Assembly: GCA_036262055.1 (NCBI GenBank)
Contig: DATAJP010000002.1
Span: 1,102,161-1,166,160 of the forward strand
Direction: 5' to 3'
Length of the DNA: 64,000 nt
DNA from: Ignavibacteria bacterium
GTDB taxonomy: Bacteria > Bacteroidota > Ignavibacteria > Tepidaquicellales > Tepidaquicellaceae
In this document: one piece after another, positions 17,367 to 25,710 of the stretch
How the letters are laid out: the number at the start of each line of letters is the position of its first letter
How positions within the stretch are numbered: position 1 is the first letter of the stretch
Notes under the pieces: model-generated
The model's database searches: none
Told to the model about the DNA's origin: nothing
What the model saw: the letters and a program-made list of their open reading frames with translations, nothing else
Translations under genes and position numbers: made by a program

Positions 17367-17712
17367 TGTAACAATCTGCATACACATTTATATGAAATGC
17401 ATATTGAGTACTACTAATTTGAAAGTTGTCACAAAATTGCTGAAAGAATTGCTGATAGGATTTTTTAACTTATCGTATAACTTACTAAAAAGTCTTAATT
17501 ATAAATTAGAATTGCAGAAAATTTGAATATTTTTACTGTGATATAAATTCTGAAGATATGATTAAGAGTCATTTGCTCTACCAGCTGAGCTAAGGACGCA
17601 GATTAAAATATTGAAATTTTTAATGTTTTTCAATGTTTTAAAATCGCATCCTTTCAGATTTTATTCGAAAATATTTACCTTTTCGAAAATCGCTGGCAGT
17701 TTTATCACTAAT
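17367..17712. other. Intergenic stretch with tRNA fragment
   Basis: About 345 bp between the permuted-papain lipoprotein gene and the minus-strand helical protein gene. It contains the tRNA-Lys 5' fragment listed next and an inverted pair TTCGAAAA...TTTTCGAA near 17660-17690. No other gene is visible. Confidence 0.5.
17557..17599 (-). pseudogene. tRNA-Lys(CUU) 5' fragment
   Basis: On the minus strand, from 17599 down, the sequence reads as a tRNA 5' half: acceptor strand GCGTCCT, TA at positions 8-9, a D-arm GCTCAGCTGGTAGAGC, and an anticodon arm with loop CTCTTAA (anticodon CUU, Lys) closed by four base pairs. After position 43 the sequence no longer resembles a tRNA: there is no variable loop, T-arm (GTTCGA) or 3' acceptor strand. 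It is therefore a truncated tRNA gene, which usually marks the border of an integrated or deleted element. Confidence 0.75.
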
Positions 17713-18159
17713 TCAATGCTCACAACAACTAAGAAGTATTCTTTTCTTATGTGTTAATCTTTCGAAAGCATCTATCAAAACAATCAAAATCTCTTCCATA
17801 CTCTGCAGGTTAAATATTATTTCACCTTCGTCACGAACCAATTCCGTTAACTCATTATAATATTCCAGTAATTGTTTATTCTCATTTTTAATTATAATTG
17901 TTGGTGAAGGTTCCGGAAGTGAAAGATCAAGCGATGGGATAATTAATTCTTCAGCGTAAAAAAGATTCTCCATTGAATCCTGAATGTTCAATATGCTTTC
18001 CCTAAAATCATTTATTTCTTTATTAATTAAATTGCTTTTAAATTCACCAATTTCATTTCTTAATGAATTTAATCTATCAAGAAGCTGTGCTTCTTCATTC
18101 CCTATTAATTCTACAATTTCTTCATTGCTCAATGTGTTTATTTGTTTTAATTGTCCCAT
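17713..18159 (-). CDS. Helical protein of unknown function
   Basis: 148 residues, predicted almost entirely alpha-helical and acidic, with a short Pro-rich break (LPEPSPTIIIKN) in the middle. The C-terminal helix reads FERLTHKKRILLSCCEH, faintly like the last helix of hemerythrin-type bundles (HKEENILFP), but the other expected His/Glu ligands are absent, so I do not call it hemerythrin. It is divergent from the Crp/Fnr gene, and the shared intergenic region carries two ATGAC-N4-GTCAT-type sites, so it may be a target of that regulator. Confidence 0.6.
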   Translation of the reverse strand: MGQLKQINTLSNEEIVELIGNEEAQLLDRLNSLRNEIGEFKSNLINKEINDFRESILNIQDSMENLFYAEELIIPSLDLSLPEPSPTIIIKNENKQLLEYYNELTELVRDEGEIIFNLQSMEEILIVLIDAFERLTHKKRILLSCCEH

Positions 18160-18319
18160 GATTATTTATAATTTTGTTTTTTTTGATGTATCAAAAAATA
18201 AAAATAATCCCGGAAGATTTCTCTCTGAGGGTTATGATTAACAGTGATTAATTATAATTAACAATTAACATCAAAATTAGAGCTTATTGTAAATATATAC
18301 TTTTGTTTTGAACTATCAT

Positions 18320-18355
18320 ATGACTCATATCATATAAAAGTATGACTTTTGTCAT
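18320..18355. promoter_or_regulatory. Tandem Crp/Fnr-type operator sites
   Basis: Two palindromes lie in the divergent region 99-135 bp before the Crp/Fnr gene: ATGAC-tcat-ATCAT at 18320-18333 and the perfect ATGAC-tttt-GTCAT at 18342-18355. Their centres are 22 bp apart, two helical turns. The same motif recurs at 25506 and 42014. Confidence 0.65.
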
Positions 18356-18454
18356 ATGAGAAATAAATAAATTTGTTTAAAATATAATAGATGTTTTACT
18401 TATTTAGTTTATTCAAAAATTATTAATTAGTGTAATGAGGGTAAAAAATCTATT

Positions 18455-19162
18455 ATGAAAATTCAAATTGAACAACCTCCTTGTGATAAATGCTTTTCAA
18501 ATCATGATAATGTATTTTGCAAGCTAACTCATGAACAAATTAAGGAAATGGATCATGAAAAAACCTGTACCATATATCCCAAAAATACAAACGTTTTCAA
18601 TGAAGGCAATATGCCATTTGGTTTATATTGTATAAATAGGGGAAAGATAAAAGTATTTCAAAGCAAGCGCGGCGGAAAAAAATATATCATCCGTCTGGCT
18701 AAAGAAGGTGATATACTTGGATATAGAGCATTGATAAGCGGTGAAGCATATACCGGTACTGCAACGGTTTTGGAAGAAGCTACACTTTGTTTTGTACCCA
18801 AAAAATTATTTTTTGATTTTCTTAAATCAAATTCAGATTTTTCATCTAAATTAATTCAGCTTCTTTCTAATGATTTAAAAAATACCGAAAAAAAACTGGC
18901 AACGATGGCACTGAAACCTGTCCGCGAAAGGATGGCTGAAACTCTTTTGATGCTTAATGAATTTTATGGCATTGATAGTGAAGGATTCATTAAAATAAGT
19001 ATTTCAAGGGAGGATATTGCCAATATTGTAGGCACAGCTACGGAAACTGTAATCAGAATACTTTCTGAATTTAAGTCTGAAAAAATGATAGAGTTGATTA
19101 ATAAAAGAATAAAAATTGTCGACTCTGAACAGTTAATAATAACTGCAAATATTTTCGATTAA
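18455..19162 (+). CDS. Crp/Fnr-family transcription regulator with N-terminal cysteines
   Basis: 235 residues. The N-terminal part has Cys10, Cys13, Cys22 and Cys38 (CDKC...FCKL...TCTIYP), then a cyclic-nucleotide-binding-fold beta-barrel (about 40-125), a dimer helix and a C-terminal winged HTH (about 165-230) with recognition segment SREDIANIVGTATETVIR. The cysteine set makes an Fe-S or redox sensor of the FNR type plausible; Cys59 and Cys112 are further candidates. Tandem palindromes upstream suggest autoregulation. It lies beside multiheme cytochrome and cbb3 genes, fitting control of respiration by oxygen, nitrogen oxides or redox state. The ligand is unknown. Confidence 0.85.
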   Translation: MKIQIEQPPCDKCFSNHDNVFCKLTHEQIKEMDHEKTCTIYPKNTNVFNEGNMPFGLYCINRGKIKVFQSKRGGKKYIIRLAKEGDILGYRALISGEAYTGTATVLEEATLCFVPKKLFFDFLKSNSDFSSKLIQLLSNDLKNTEKKLATMALKPVRERMAETLLMLNEFYGIDSEGFIKISISREDIANIVGTATETVIRILSEFKSEKMIELINKRIKIVDSEQLIITANIFD

Positions 19163-19198
19163 GCTTAAAAAAACTAAGATTTAAAACCCTTTGTAAAT

Positions 19199-20050
19199 TT
19201 AGTAATTTATTACGCCGTTTACATGCTTGGTCTTATCAAATATTACCCCCTGAGAATTTATCACGGTTTCATGACATACATAACAAGAGTTAATAGTCAT
19301 AAATGAAAAATGGGGAGGTGTAAACACACCTTTTGTTCTTGGTGTAGGGTTGCCCGTTACCGGGTCTCCATGACACGAACCACAAACCACACTGTTTGGA
19401 TTTGTCCAGACTCCTGCAGCAGTCAGATTGCCTTCTTTAAAAGTGCCATGACAATAAACATTTGAGCATGTTGCTGTATTTCTGTCCCATTGAGGATCAG
19501 GTGTAATATTTCCTCCTATTGAAGCTCTTGAAAGCGGTCCAAAATTAATTTCAGCAATCCCATTCGGGTTATCGCCAATATGGTTCGGGTCACTGAACCC
19601 ATCCAAAGCTGTATGGCATTCATTACATCCCACCGAAGCAGAGAATAAAGGTGTTCTATGCAGCTGGTGAACACCTACTCCGATATAAGTTACCGATGTA
19701 TCTCCATTTAATGCTTTGGGCGGACTTGAATGTTCGCTGTTCCCATGACAAAGCCGGCAATTTTGAGGTCCTCCGCTTCCTGTATGGCAGCCAAGACAAT
19801 TAGAACCCGATGTGCCGCCTTTATAATCACCACCATGGCATGTTTTGCATTGAGTTAAATTCCACTGCTTATTATCAAAAATATATTTACCGTGAAAATT
19901 ACTTGAAGAAGGATTTGCCCACCCGTCAGGGTGAGTATCAATATCCGGCGCTAAAGTAGTATTATTATTAAGCTCACTGCAGCCCTGATAATTAAGCGTT
20001 ATGGCTATCAGCGCCATACATATTCCATAAAATAAAAATAACTTTTTCAT
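19199..20050 (-). CDS. Heptaheme c-type cytochrome lipoprotein
   Basis: 283 residues. A lipoprotein signal with YQGC near residue 24 anchors it to a membrane. Heme-binding motifs, in order: CKTCH, CLGCH, CRLCH, CNECH, CSNVYCH, CGSCH and CYVCH, that is six CxxCH and one CX4CH. The CX4CH with a following CxxCH is the arrangement of Geobacter-type CxxxxCH/CxxCH domain cytochromes. It is the last gene of a five-gene minus-strand operon (19 bp behind the 14-heme gene). Its lipoprotein nature and the outer-membrane barrel two genes upstream suggest a place at the cell surface or inner face of the outer membrane. Role in extracellular electron transfer is inferred. Confidence 0.85.
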   Translation of the reverse strand: MKKLFLFYGICMALIAITLNYQGCSELNNNTTLAPDIDTHPDGWANPSSSNFHGKYIFDNKQWNLTQCKTCHGGDYKGGTSGSNCLGCHTGSGGPQNCRLCHGNSEHSSPPKALNGDTSVTYIGVGVHQLHRTPLFSASVGCNECHTALDGFSDPNHIGDNPNGIAEINFGPLSRASIGGNITPDPQWDRNTATCSNVYCHGTFKEGNLTAAGVWTNPNSVVCGSCHGDPVTGNPTPRTKGVFTPPHFSFMTINSCYVCHETVINSQGVIFDKTKHVNGVINY

Positions 20051-20069
20051 AATAATTAAAATTTATTTT

Positions 20070-21332
20070 TTATCTGGTATTCTGTCCGTGACAATATCCG
20101 CAAAATCCAACTCCTGAGATGCCATTGGGCTTTGCATTTGCATCCGTATGACAAGTGTAGCAAACTGCTCCTGCAGTTTCGTGCCAGATGCCCTTTTCAT
20201 CTTTCATAAATCCAAAATCATGAGTTTTAGGATGTGTTCCTTTTACACCGTCATTATCAAAATGACATTTTATACAGGTCGGGTCACTTCCTTCAACATT
20301 ATGACAAGAAGCACACGATTCAATGTCTTTTCTTGCGAGTTCTGAATGCAAACCTCCTCCGGTATTAACTCCAAAGGTAGTAAAATTATTGACCTGATGA
20401 CTTGTTGGGACAAAACCTGTAATTAATTCTCCTCCGCTTTGGTGACAAGAAACACAGAAACTCTGCGGTTCATGGCATGTGTTACATTCAAAGCTCTTTT
20501 GATTGGCATCAAGTCCGTGAGTGAACTTATAATTTAATGTATGAGCAGTTGTTAATTTTTGCAAAGCTGCCCTGTCCGTTCTTACGGCTCCTTCTTTTGT
20601 GTAATAAGGCGCATAAAAATTATCTTTCGAATTATTTCCTTTAAAGCCGACCGGTGAATGACATACCTGGCAAAAATTATCGCTGTGGCACATCATACAA
20701 TTATTTTTGTCTGATGACACACCGAAGCTCATTTTATGTTCATTAAGAAAATTCACACTCCGGTGATTTTTGGGAGTGAGATTTGTTAAATTGCTGTGGC
20801 ATGATTCGCAGTTGTTGGAAGCTTTCTGTGAATTGTGACAGCTATAACAGCTTTCCATACTCGGAAATCCTGCAGCGCTTTCTTTTGAAAACTTTACCTT
20901 ATCAAGTTCCTGATGGCAATCAATACATTGTTTCTTTTCTGTTTCAATATGGAACTTGTGAGAAAAAATCAGTTCCGATTTTGGCGCTTCAAGTTTTTTA
21001 AACACCCCGTCATAATGACAGTAGTTGCAGGTTTTCTCGTCATTTACCTCATGGCAGCCCGCGCAGTCTTTTTTAACAGGGTTAAGATTATCTTTTGAAG
21101 AAATAGAGGTAAGTGCATTTTTATGGCAATCAGCACATTTAATCTCTGCATCGGTTACATGAAGCTTATGGTCAAATTTAATCAGCTTACTGTTGTCATT
21201 TCTTTCTGAAGCAAAAACCATTCCCTTCTGTTGTTTTGTCACAGAATCTTTTTCCAGATAAGCAGTAGTGCCCAAAAAAATAAATATACCCGCGAAAAGT
21301 AAAATAAAAAGTTTGGTGGTTTTTATAGGCAT
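20070..21332 (-). CDS. 14-heme c-type cytochrome
   Basis: 420 residues, with an N-terminal hydrophobic segment (residues about 7-25) as signal or anchor. I count fourteen CxxCH motifs: CADCH, CAGCH, CNYCH, CIDCH, CYSCH, CESCH, CMMCH, CQVCH, CNTCH, CVSCH, CASCH, CIKCH, CYTCH and CGYCH. Spacing between motifs is short and many His residues (such as KFDHKLH and FSHKFH) are available as distal ligands, the pattern of a wire-like cytochrome. It lies 4 bp behind the outer-membrane barrel gene, as expected for a porin-cytochrome conduit. Substrate not predictable. Confidence 0.88.
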   Translation of the reverse strand: MPIKTTKLFILLFAGIFIFLGTTAYLEKDSVTKQQKGMVFASERNDNSKLIKFDHKLHVTDAEIKCADCHKNALTSISSKDNLNPVKKDCAGCHEVNDEKTCNYCHYDGVFKKLEAPKSELIFSHKFHIETEKKQCIDCHQELDKVKFSKESAAGFPSMESCYSCHNSQKASNNCESCHSNLTNLTPKNHRSVNFLNEHKMSFGVSSDKNNCMMCHSDNFCQVCHSPVGFKGNNSKDNFYAPYYTKEGAVRTDRAALQKLTTAHTLNYKFTHGLDANQKSFECNTCHEPQSFCVSCHQSGGELITGFVPTSHQVNNFTTFGVNTGGGLHSELARKDIESCASCHNVEGSDPTCIKCHFDNDGVKGTHPKTHDFGFMKDEKGIWHETAGAVCYTCHTDANAKPNGISGVGFCGYCHGQNTR

Positions 21333-21336
21333 ATAA

Positions 21337-22635
21337 TTAAAACTTTTTAAACAACCAGTAGTTAAAACCTATCAGAAATCTCATATCGGATTCGTAGATT
21401 CTGTTTATCAATAACTGACCCTGAGCATCAACTGATAATTGCGGCATGGGTCTGTATGTAACTCCGAGCATCCCGCTGAATGAATTTACTTTATCAGTTT
21501 CATAAATATCTCCAAGCCTGTACCTGGAATAACTCACCGATGCCGAAGCTGATAATATATCTTCGTAAATTTGATTTTGGTAATAACCGCTTATTCCGTC
21601 GGATTCACCTGCATAGCCCATATATTTAATAAATGAAAATCCATAGTTGGCATTAGAAAACCCCGCCTGAACTTTTACAGAATTATCATTCTCATATAAT
21701 ACAGTTCCTACTTTGCCGTATGCAATGATTCCATTATCGAATGAATAATCAAGACCGCCCTGAAGCTCCTGATATTTAGAATATGCAAAGACCCAGAAAA
21801 TACTGTTATAAGTAAAATGTGGTTCACGGTAATTATATTCGGCAAATGCTCTGAGGTTATCTTTTATTGCAACTCGTGCATTGATTTCAGCCCTGTATAA
21901 TTTTTTAAGCTCTATATCATAATAAACCTTGCTATAAAAATTATGCTTTCCCAGATAGGTATAATTAATATCAAGTCCGGCAAGCTGTTCAGAAGGACCG
22001 TCTAATGTTATTTCCCGTGTTACCGGATTAAATACGCTGTCTAATCTTATTGTTGAATATGATTCAGGGGTTTGTTTTTTATTCGAGTAGCTTAGACCCG
22101 CCATAAGGTCCTTAACACCGTAATATATAAACTGCGCTCCAAAATGAAAGTTGTCCTTTAGTTTCGGGAAATTTTCAAATTCGTATGAACTTGGCGCAGG
22201 AATTCCGCCGAATACGGCAAGCTGGTATTCTTTGTTTTCCCCGCTTTTAATTTTTAAGTGAAGACCATCAAGAGTTCCTTTTCCGACTCCGGCAAATAAA
22301 TTTTGTCTTCCAAGTTTAAGGTCTAACAAATCAAAAAGATTACTGCCCTTAACATATAAATTATAAAATCTGTAACGAAACCCTTTATCAACTTTATTAA
22401 TTATGTCTTCTTCAGTCTGGGCAAGAGCATTAAATGTCCATTTACCGCTGTTAACATCAAAAAGATAATTTTGATATCCTCTCAGATGTGTTGTTTTTGC
22501 AGATGAACTATTTGAGAGAGTATCTATTCTTTGCCAGCCGTAAACATAATTGTTAAATCTGAAATTAATTGATTGACCGTAAGTAATATTAACTGCAAAA
22601 AACATTGCAGTTAATATTAATAGTTTAGGTTTCAT
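21337..22635 (-). CDS. Outer-membrane beta-barrel protein of the cytochrome operon
   Basis: 432 residues. A signal peptide ending ITYG|QS is followed by alternating polar/hydrophobic strands with many Tyr, Phe and Asn residues and a C-terminus ending in an aromatic (FNYWLFKKF), typical of a barrel inserted by BAM. Motifs such as LGRQNLFAGVGKGTLDGLH resemble alginate/porin-type barrels. It lies between the 14-heme gene and the c554-like gene, all in one operon, which suggests that it holds a cytochrome across the outer membrane like MtrB/PioB or the Geobacter porin-cytochrome complexes. No sequence match to those families is claimed. Confidence 0.75.
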   Translation of the reverse strand: MKPKLLILTAMFFAVNITYGQSINFRFNNYVYGWQRIDTLSNSSSAKTTHLRGYQNYLFDVNSGKWTFNALAQTEEDIINKVDKGFRYRFYNLYVKGSNLFDLLDLKLGRQNLFAGVGKGTLDGLHLKIKSGENKEYQLAVFGGIPAPSSYEFENFPKLKDNFHFGAQFIYYGVKDLMAGLSYSNKKQTPESYSTIRLDSVFNPVTREITLDGPSEQLAGLDINYTYLGKHNFYSKVYYDIELKKLYRAEINARVAIKDNLRAFAEYNYREPHFTYNSIFWVFAYSKYQELQGGLDYSFDNGIIAYGKVGTVLYENDNSVKVQAGFSNANYGFSFIKYMGYAGESDGISGYYQNQIYEDILSASASVSYSRYRLGDIYETDKVNSFSGMLGVTYRPMPQLSVDAQGQLLINRIYESDMRFLIGFNYWLFKKF

Positions 22636-22651
22636 TTTAATTTACATTAAA

Positions 22652-23230
22652 CTACTCTTTTGGTTTCGGATGTTTAATCTGTGCCCAGAATTGGTCGTAA
22701 TTGAATTCTTTATAACTGGGACTTTCAGGGTTATGGCAATTCGTGCAGAAAGCTTCTTTTTCTTTGTGAATAATAAGACCGTTTGCTTCTGATTTAGCCC
22801 TGTCTTTCATTATATTAAGTTTTTTGTAATCGGAGCCGGGTCCGTGACATGTTTCACACTGCACTCCATCTTCTTTATTAAAAGTGCTTTCTAACTCAGA
22901 CATGTCAATATCTTTTCCCAATACATGACACTTTACGCATTGAGGAGTTTCAGCTGCCGGAGTAGTAAACCCTTTTTCTTTAGCAAGCTTGTCCGCCTCA
23001 GGAGTCTGAAGAGTTTTAAACGCCTGCGAGTGTTTTGAATTTTGCCAAATCTCATACTGGTTTCCCTGAGACTCAGATTTATGGCATGCGCCCACACACG
23101 TTGTCACGCCGACATACTTAAACGGCGCGTTACTATAAGCATCTTCGGTATAAGCGTCCTCCGTTACTTTTAAGGTTACCGCTGTTATTGCAGCAATAAA
23201 TATAAAAACTATTAAGATTTTCTTTTTCAT
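22652..23230 (-). CDS. Tetraheme cytochrome c554-like protein
   Basis: 192 residues. A signal anchor (residues about 4-22) is followed by four heme sites: CVGACH (a CX3CH), CVKCH, CETCH and CTNCH. The pattern YVGVTTCVGACHKSE, an intervening WQNSKHSQAF and a later GVQCETCHGPGSDY is that of the cytochrome c554/c-prime family, which carries electrons in the periplasm. It lies 16 bp behind the barrel gene and 36 bp after the NapC-like gene, so it probably links the quinol-oxidising inner-membrane cytochrome to the outer-membrane module. Confidence 0.85.
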   Translation of the reverse strand: MKKKILIVFIFIAAITAVTLKVTEDAYTEDAYSNAPFKYVGVTTCVGACHKSESQGNQYEIWQNSKHSQAFKTLQTPEADKLAKEKGFTTPAAETPQCVKCHVLGKDIDMSELESTFNKEDGVQCETCHGPGSDYKKLNIMKDRAKSEANGLIIHKEKEAFCTNCHNPESPSYKEFNYDQFWAQIKHPKPKE

Positions 23231-23266
23231 ATCACTTTTGTTTCTTATATTAATATTATAATAATT

Positions 23267-25303
23267 TTATTTAATCATATTTTTTATTTTCTTTTTCTTT
23301 TCACTTAATACCGTCGAAATCAAATCGTAATTATGAACATATATGCTGGGATATCCACTAATATGAGTTAAAATTTTCCTCGCGTCATCCACTTCTTTTC
23401 TATCTTCGTCGCTAAGTTGTGAATCTTTAGCTTTTGATATTAAATCATTCAGCTCTGATGATATTTTCTTCACATCATTTTTCCATTCAATCATCATATC
23501 ATCATATCCTGCTTCGTGACATTTCACACATATCATTTTATCGGGCTTAACTATTTTATCTGAAACTTTATGGCAATCATTGCAGGAGGCACCACCAACT
23601 TTCATAATATCAGGGTGATTTTTATTCAAATAAGTGCCGCTATAAACCTGCTCCTGGAATTTATGACAGTTTGCACAACTTTCACTGGACTCGGTTTGAG
23701 CGTGATGACAATTATTACAGCTTTGTTTATTAACAGTCAATGCACCATGTCTTTGCTCATTAGAGTGACATCTATTGCACGAAATTTTTTCTTTAACGAT
23801 ATGAAGATTATGTGAAAAATTCATATCAAATTTTTTTACGGATACTTCCTGAATTCCTGAATGACAGGAGTAGCATTCGTTTGGAATGAACTCCTGCGGA
23901 GATTTAAAATCAGGTAATCTTTGCGAAGAGCCAACAGCTGATAATGAATTTTGCAATAAGCCATAGCTTCCTTGTAAAAGCTTTTCAGCAAAGCTGACAC
24001 TATGAACGCTCTTTCCTATCTCAACAATTTTTATATTATGCATTGCCTGCTTCAGAAGCTCTTCTGCTTCCGGCTTCCTGTCGCTTTTGCTCGATGAAAC
24101 AATCGAGCTCGCAGTTCTATATATGGAATTGATTGTCTGCAATCTTTTAGACGTTCCCGCCTCCCATTCATCAATTAGTCTTTCAAAACCTTTTCCGTGA
24201 CACTTGTTACAGGAACTGCCGCTTGCTTTTGAAGTAGTTATATTTTTTTTATCAGTTTCATGAAGGACATGACAACCTTTGCAGTTTATGCCATTGAGAA
24301 ACATAGTGCTTGGAGATTTCTCAACATTAAATCCATTTTCTCCTGTATATAAACTCACCTGTGATAAATGTGCATTTGAGTGGCATGATTGGCAATCAGG
24401 CGGCGATGTGGGATCCATCTTTTGAATTTTGTGCTCAATAGTATTATGACATGAAGAACATTTTAGGCTATGCTTGGTTATGTGTGTTTCATGCACAAGC
24501 TTTGTATCACCAATTTTGGTAAGTTTTTCAGTTTCAAAATGACACTGGAAACATCTTTCTTTATCTACATTACCGCTTCCCGCAACTGTATTTGAATGGC
24601 AATCCACACATGCAATTTTGTTTTCAACAACAGCAGTGTGATTATATCTGAAGCTTGCCATTTCATCTTTGCTTTTATTCTCCCAATTATGACAGGTAGT
24701 GCAATTTGAAAGCTTATCAAATTTATGTTCGGGGTCTGCAGATTTTTTCATATGGCAGTTGTAACAGGTAGATGTTGTTACCTCCATATGTGTTGTCTGG
24801 ACAATCTGGGAATGGCAGCTTGTACATTTTAAAGTTTTGCCATTTCTTAATTCCTGCAGATGGTTTTTATGACTGAACTGAACACCCTTAAAGTTATATG
24901 TGGAATCCTCGAAAGCTTGTCTTTCATGGCATCCCGAACGCGCGCAAGTATTATCCGGAATCTCTGCAGCAGGCTTACGTTTTTTATATGTTAATGAAAC
25001 ATAGCTTACTATCTGAACCAATCCGTTAAGTTTTCCTTTTACAGTACCGGTTAATCCGGGTTCAAAATGACATTCCACACATGCAACTTTACTATGTGAT
25101 GAGGTTTGCCAGCTTTGATGAAAGGATTCCATGTAATGACAAGTGGGGCAAAAAGAAGGTTGTGATGTATATTCAGCTGAGGCTGCTAAGAGAATAAGGA
25201 ATAAACCGAGATATATTCCGCTAAATAAAAGAAATCTTTTGAAGCCCTTTACTTTCTTGAAGAGTTTTTTTTCTTTCTTCGGTTTATTAAGTTCCGCATT
25301 CAT
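23267..25303 (-). CDS. NapC/NirT-like membrane-anchored 18-heme cytochrome
   Basis: 678 residues. A Lys-rich N-terminus and one membrane helix (about 24-45) are followed by SFCPTCHYMESFHQSW and SSHSKVACVECHFEPG, the NapC/NirT/NrfH pattern for quinol oxidation. I count 17 CxxCH motifs and one CX4CH (CARSGCH). Two long heme-free helical stretches (about 370-450 and 610-670) separate or follow the heme groups, so this is a fusion-like, very large NapC relative. It is the first gene of the minus-strand operon; the upstream intergenic region holds three tandem Crp/Fnr-type sites. Likely role: passing electrons from the quinone pool to the periplasmic and outer-membrane cytochromes. Confidence 0.87.
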   Translation of the reverse strand: MNAELNKPKKEKKLFKKVKGFKRFLLFSGIYLGLFLILLAASAEYTSQPSFCPTCHYMESFHQSWQTSSHSKVACVECHFEPGLTGTVKGKLNGLVQIVSYVSLTYKKRKPAAEIPDNTCARSGCHERQAFEDSTYNFKGVQFSHKNHLQELRNGKTLKCTSCHSQIVQTTHMEVTTSTCYNCHMKKSADPEHKFDKLSNCTTCHNWENKSKDEMASFRYNHTAVVENKIACVDCHSNTVAGSGNVDKERCFQCHFETEKLTKIGDTKLVHETHITKHSLKCSSCHNTIEHKIQKMDPTSPPDCQSCHSNAHLSQVSLYTGENGFNVEKSPSTMFLNGINCKGCHVLHETDKKNITTSKASGSSCNKCHGKGFERLIDEWEAGTSKRLQTINSIYRTASSIVSSSKSDRKPEAEELLKQAMHNIKIVEIGKSVHSVSFAEKLLQGSYGLLQNSLSAVGSSQRLPDFKSPQEFIPNECYSCHSGIQEVSVKKFDMNFSHNLHIVKEKISCNRCHSNEQRHGALTVNKQSCNNCHHAQTESSESCANCHKFQEQVYSGTYLNKNHPDIMKVGGASCNDCHKVSDKIVKPDKMICVKCHEAGYDDMMIEWKNDVKKISSELNDLISKAKDSQLSDEDRKEVDDARKILTHISGYPSIYVHNYDLISTVLSEKKKKIKNMIK

Positions 25304-25505
25304 ATCTCAGTATATATCTGGATTGTATTTTTTTCTAAATTATTTCCGGGTCATAGTTCATAAAATACTTTTGCGATAATGATATCAGATTCTTGTTTAA
25401 AAAAATATTTTACAAAATTTATATTTTAATTTTTAAAATTAGATTTCTGCAGACAATATACAAACAAAAAAGTTACACAGATATGCATTTGTCCAATTTT
25501 TTTCT
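25304..25505. other. Divergent promoter region, left half
   Basis: This is the AT-rich leader side of the NapC-like gene, part of the 407-bp gap between the two divergent cytochrome operons. No gene is visible. The regulatory sites of this gap are listed at 25506-25563. Confidence 0.4.
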
Positions 25506-25563
25506 ATGACATTTGTCATATTTTAATACGATAAATGTCATATTTGTAAGTGACTTAAATCAT
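25506..25563. promoter_or_regulatory. Three phased Crp/Fnr-type operator sites between divergent cytochrome operons
   Basis: A perfect ATGAC-attt-GTCAT at 25506-25519 is followed by a half-conserved ACGAT-aaat-GTCAT at 25528-25541 and GTGAC-ttaa-ATCAT at 25550-25563. Centres are exactly 22 bp apart. The array lies about 200 bp before the NapC-like gene and about 150 bp before the octaheme gene, so it could serve both directions. Confidence 0.65.
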
Positions 25564-25710
25564 TCACAATAATTTAACTTTTACTTATATTTATATGAAT
25601 AAAATGGAAGATGAATAGTTAATATTTTATTAATAATTTTACGAGTTAGAAAAGATTTTTTATAACACGAATGAAAAAATTAAATCTAACAAAATTTTGG
25701 AGTTAACATT

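Noticed and set aside
17713..18159. Hemerythrin-like protein
   Set aside because: Only the last helix has a faint resemblance; the required His and Glu ligands are missing.
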